The notes under the pieces are model-generated. The model did no database searches, had not been told where the DNA came from, and was given only the letters and a program-made list of their open reading frames with translations. From the NCBI GenBank assembly GCA_002169475.2, contig NHKK02000032.1, forward strand, positions 6,429-13,304: DNA of 6,876 nt. The letters run 5' to 3'. The position numbers were made by a program, and so were the translations under genes. Shown one piece after another: positions 6,465 through 6,876 of the stretch; within the stretch, counting starts at the first letter, position 1, and each line of letters starts with the position of its first letter. This DNA comes from Candidatus Pelagibacter sp. TMED239. GTDB lineage: Bacteria > Pseudomonadota > Alphaproteobacteria > Pelagibacterales > Pelagibacteraceae.

Positions 6465-6859
6465 TAAAATACCCTACAAATTATCTCGCCACCAACACGT
6501 TGCTTTCTTGCATCTATATCAGTCATAACACCTTTTGGTGTTGACACTATAGCTATACCTAAACCATTATTAATTTTCGGTAAACCTTCGGCACTTGAAA
6601 AAATTCTTCTACCAGGTTTAGATACACGTTCAAAAGCACTTATAACTGGATTGCCAGAATGGTATTTTAATTCTAATGATAATGTTGGTTTTTTATCATC
6701 TTCATTAATTTTAAAATCTTTTATAAAACCTTCGTTCTTTAAAATATCAGCAATTTTAGTTTTAAAATTTGAAGATGGAAGTTCAACTTTTTTATGATTT
6801 CGAGCTTGAGCATTTTTAACTCTTGCTATCATATCTCCAATTGGGTCACTTAAACTCAT
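6464..6859 (-). CDS. rpsH: 30S ribosomal protein uS8
   Basis: Primary 16S rRNA-binding protein that organises the central domain; in E. coli it also represses the spc operon by binding the mRNA near rplE, a site outside this window. The 131-residue protein is complete. It begins MSLSDPIGDMIARVKNAQAR (1-20), the usual N-terminus, and ends with STPKGVMTDIDARKQRVGGE (106-125) and IICRVF, the family's RNA-binding signature. An AGGA core within AAAGGAAA (6868-6865) lies 5 nt before the ATG and is one of the better ribosome sites here. What precedes it reads as the end of rpsN, in keeping with the usual rplE-rpsN-rpsH order. Confidence 0.98.
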   Translation of the reverse strand: MSLSDPIGDMIARVKNAQARNHKKVELPSSNFKTKIADILKNEGFIKDFKINEDDKKPTLSLELKYHSGNPVISAFERVSKPGRRIFSSAEGLPKINNGLGIAIVSTPKGVMTDIDARKQRVGGEIICRVF

Positions 6860-6870
6860 AATTTTCCTTT

Positions 6871-6876
6871 CTACCA
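6871..6876 (-). CDS. rpsN: Probable last codon and stop of 30S ribosomal protein uS14
   Basis: The minus-strand reading of the last six bases is TGG TAG, a Trp codon followed by a stop. uS14 proteins characteristically end in Ser-Trp, and rpsN normally precedes rpsH in the spc operon, 11 nt upstream here. Only these two codons are visible, so the call rests on position and this match. If right, it would be the one TAG stop among the TAA stops in this window. Confidence 0.5.
   Translation of the reverse strand, partial: W

Noticed and set aside
6343..6528. Plus-strand open frame of 61 codons
   Set aside because: Opposite the rplF start and rpsH end, both clear ribosomal proteins; no independent support.
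1..6876. Mobile element, CRISPR array, tRNA, riboswitch or a novel defence/accessory system
   Set aside because: The coding strand is filled by core housekeeping genes in a conserved order; no transposase, no spaced direct repeats, no cloverleaf and no unexplained stretch over 60 bp were seen.

Overview
This window is a compact, AT-rich stretch of the bacterial ribosomal-protein superoperon, read entirely from the minus strand. It runs from the last codons of an apparent rpsN, through rpsH-rplF-rplR-rpsE-rplO-secY-adk (the spc operon), then rpsM-rpsK-rpoA-rplQ (the alpha operon), to the 5' part of an RluC-type pseudouridine synthase cut by the window start. Eleven complete genes occupy about 94% of the DNA. 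All eleven end in TAA, and ten start with ATG; adk uses GTG.

Gene order points to an alphaproteobacterium: adk lies between secY and rpsM, and rpsD is absent between rpsK and rpoA, unlike in E. coli. The short-LID adenylate kinase fits this too. The very low GC, Lys/Ile/Asn-rich proteins and near-zero spacing suggest a streamlined marine lineage such as SAR11 (Candidatus Pelagibacter). That lineage assignment is inference and was not tested by a search.

Layout in transcription order (high to low coordinates): 6876-6871, the likely end of rpsN; 6859-4599, five ribosomal proteins (uS8, uL6, uL18, uS5, uL15); 4589-3309, SecY; 3308-2745, adenylate kinase; 2744-2690, the only real intergenic gap (55 bp), holding a strong sigma70-like promoter and a perfect 11-bp tandem repeat that runs into the rpsM start codon; 2689-383, uS13, uS11, RNA polymerase alpha and bL17; 372-1, the RluC-like N-terminus. 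Five junctions are TAATG one-base overlaps, one (secY/adk) is directly abutted, two are 2 nt apart, and rplO/secY is 9 nt. This implies translational coupling through most of the cluster.

The genes supply both ribosomal subunits, the Sec translocation channel, nucleotide balance (Adk), the RNA polymerase assembly platform and probably an rRNA-modifying enzyme. No mobile element, CRISPR array, tRNA or unfamiliar gene system was found. The points worth a second look are the adk-rpsM promoter/repeat region, the absence of rpmD (uL30) from its usual place, the GTG start of adk, and the coupling of an rRNA pseudouridine synthase to the end of the operon.
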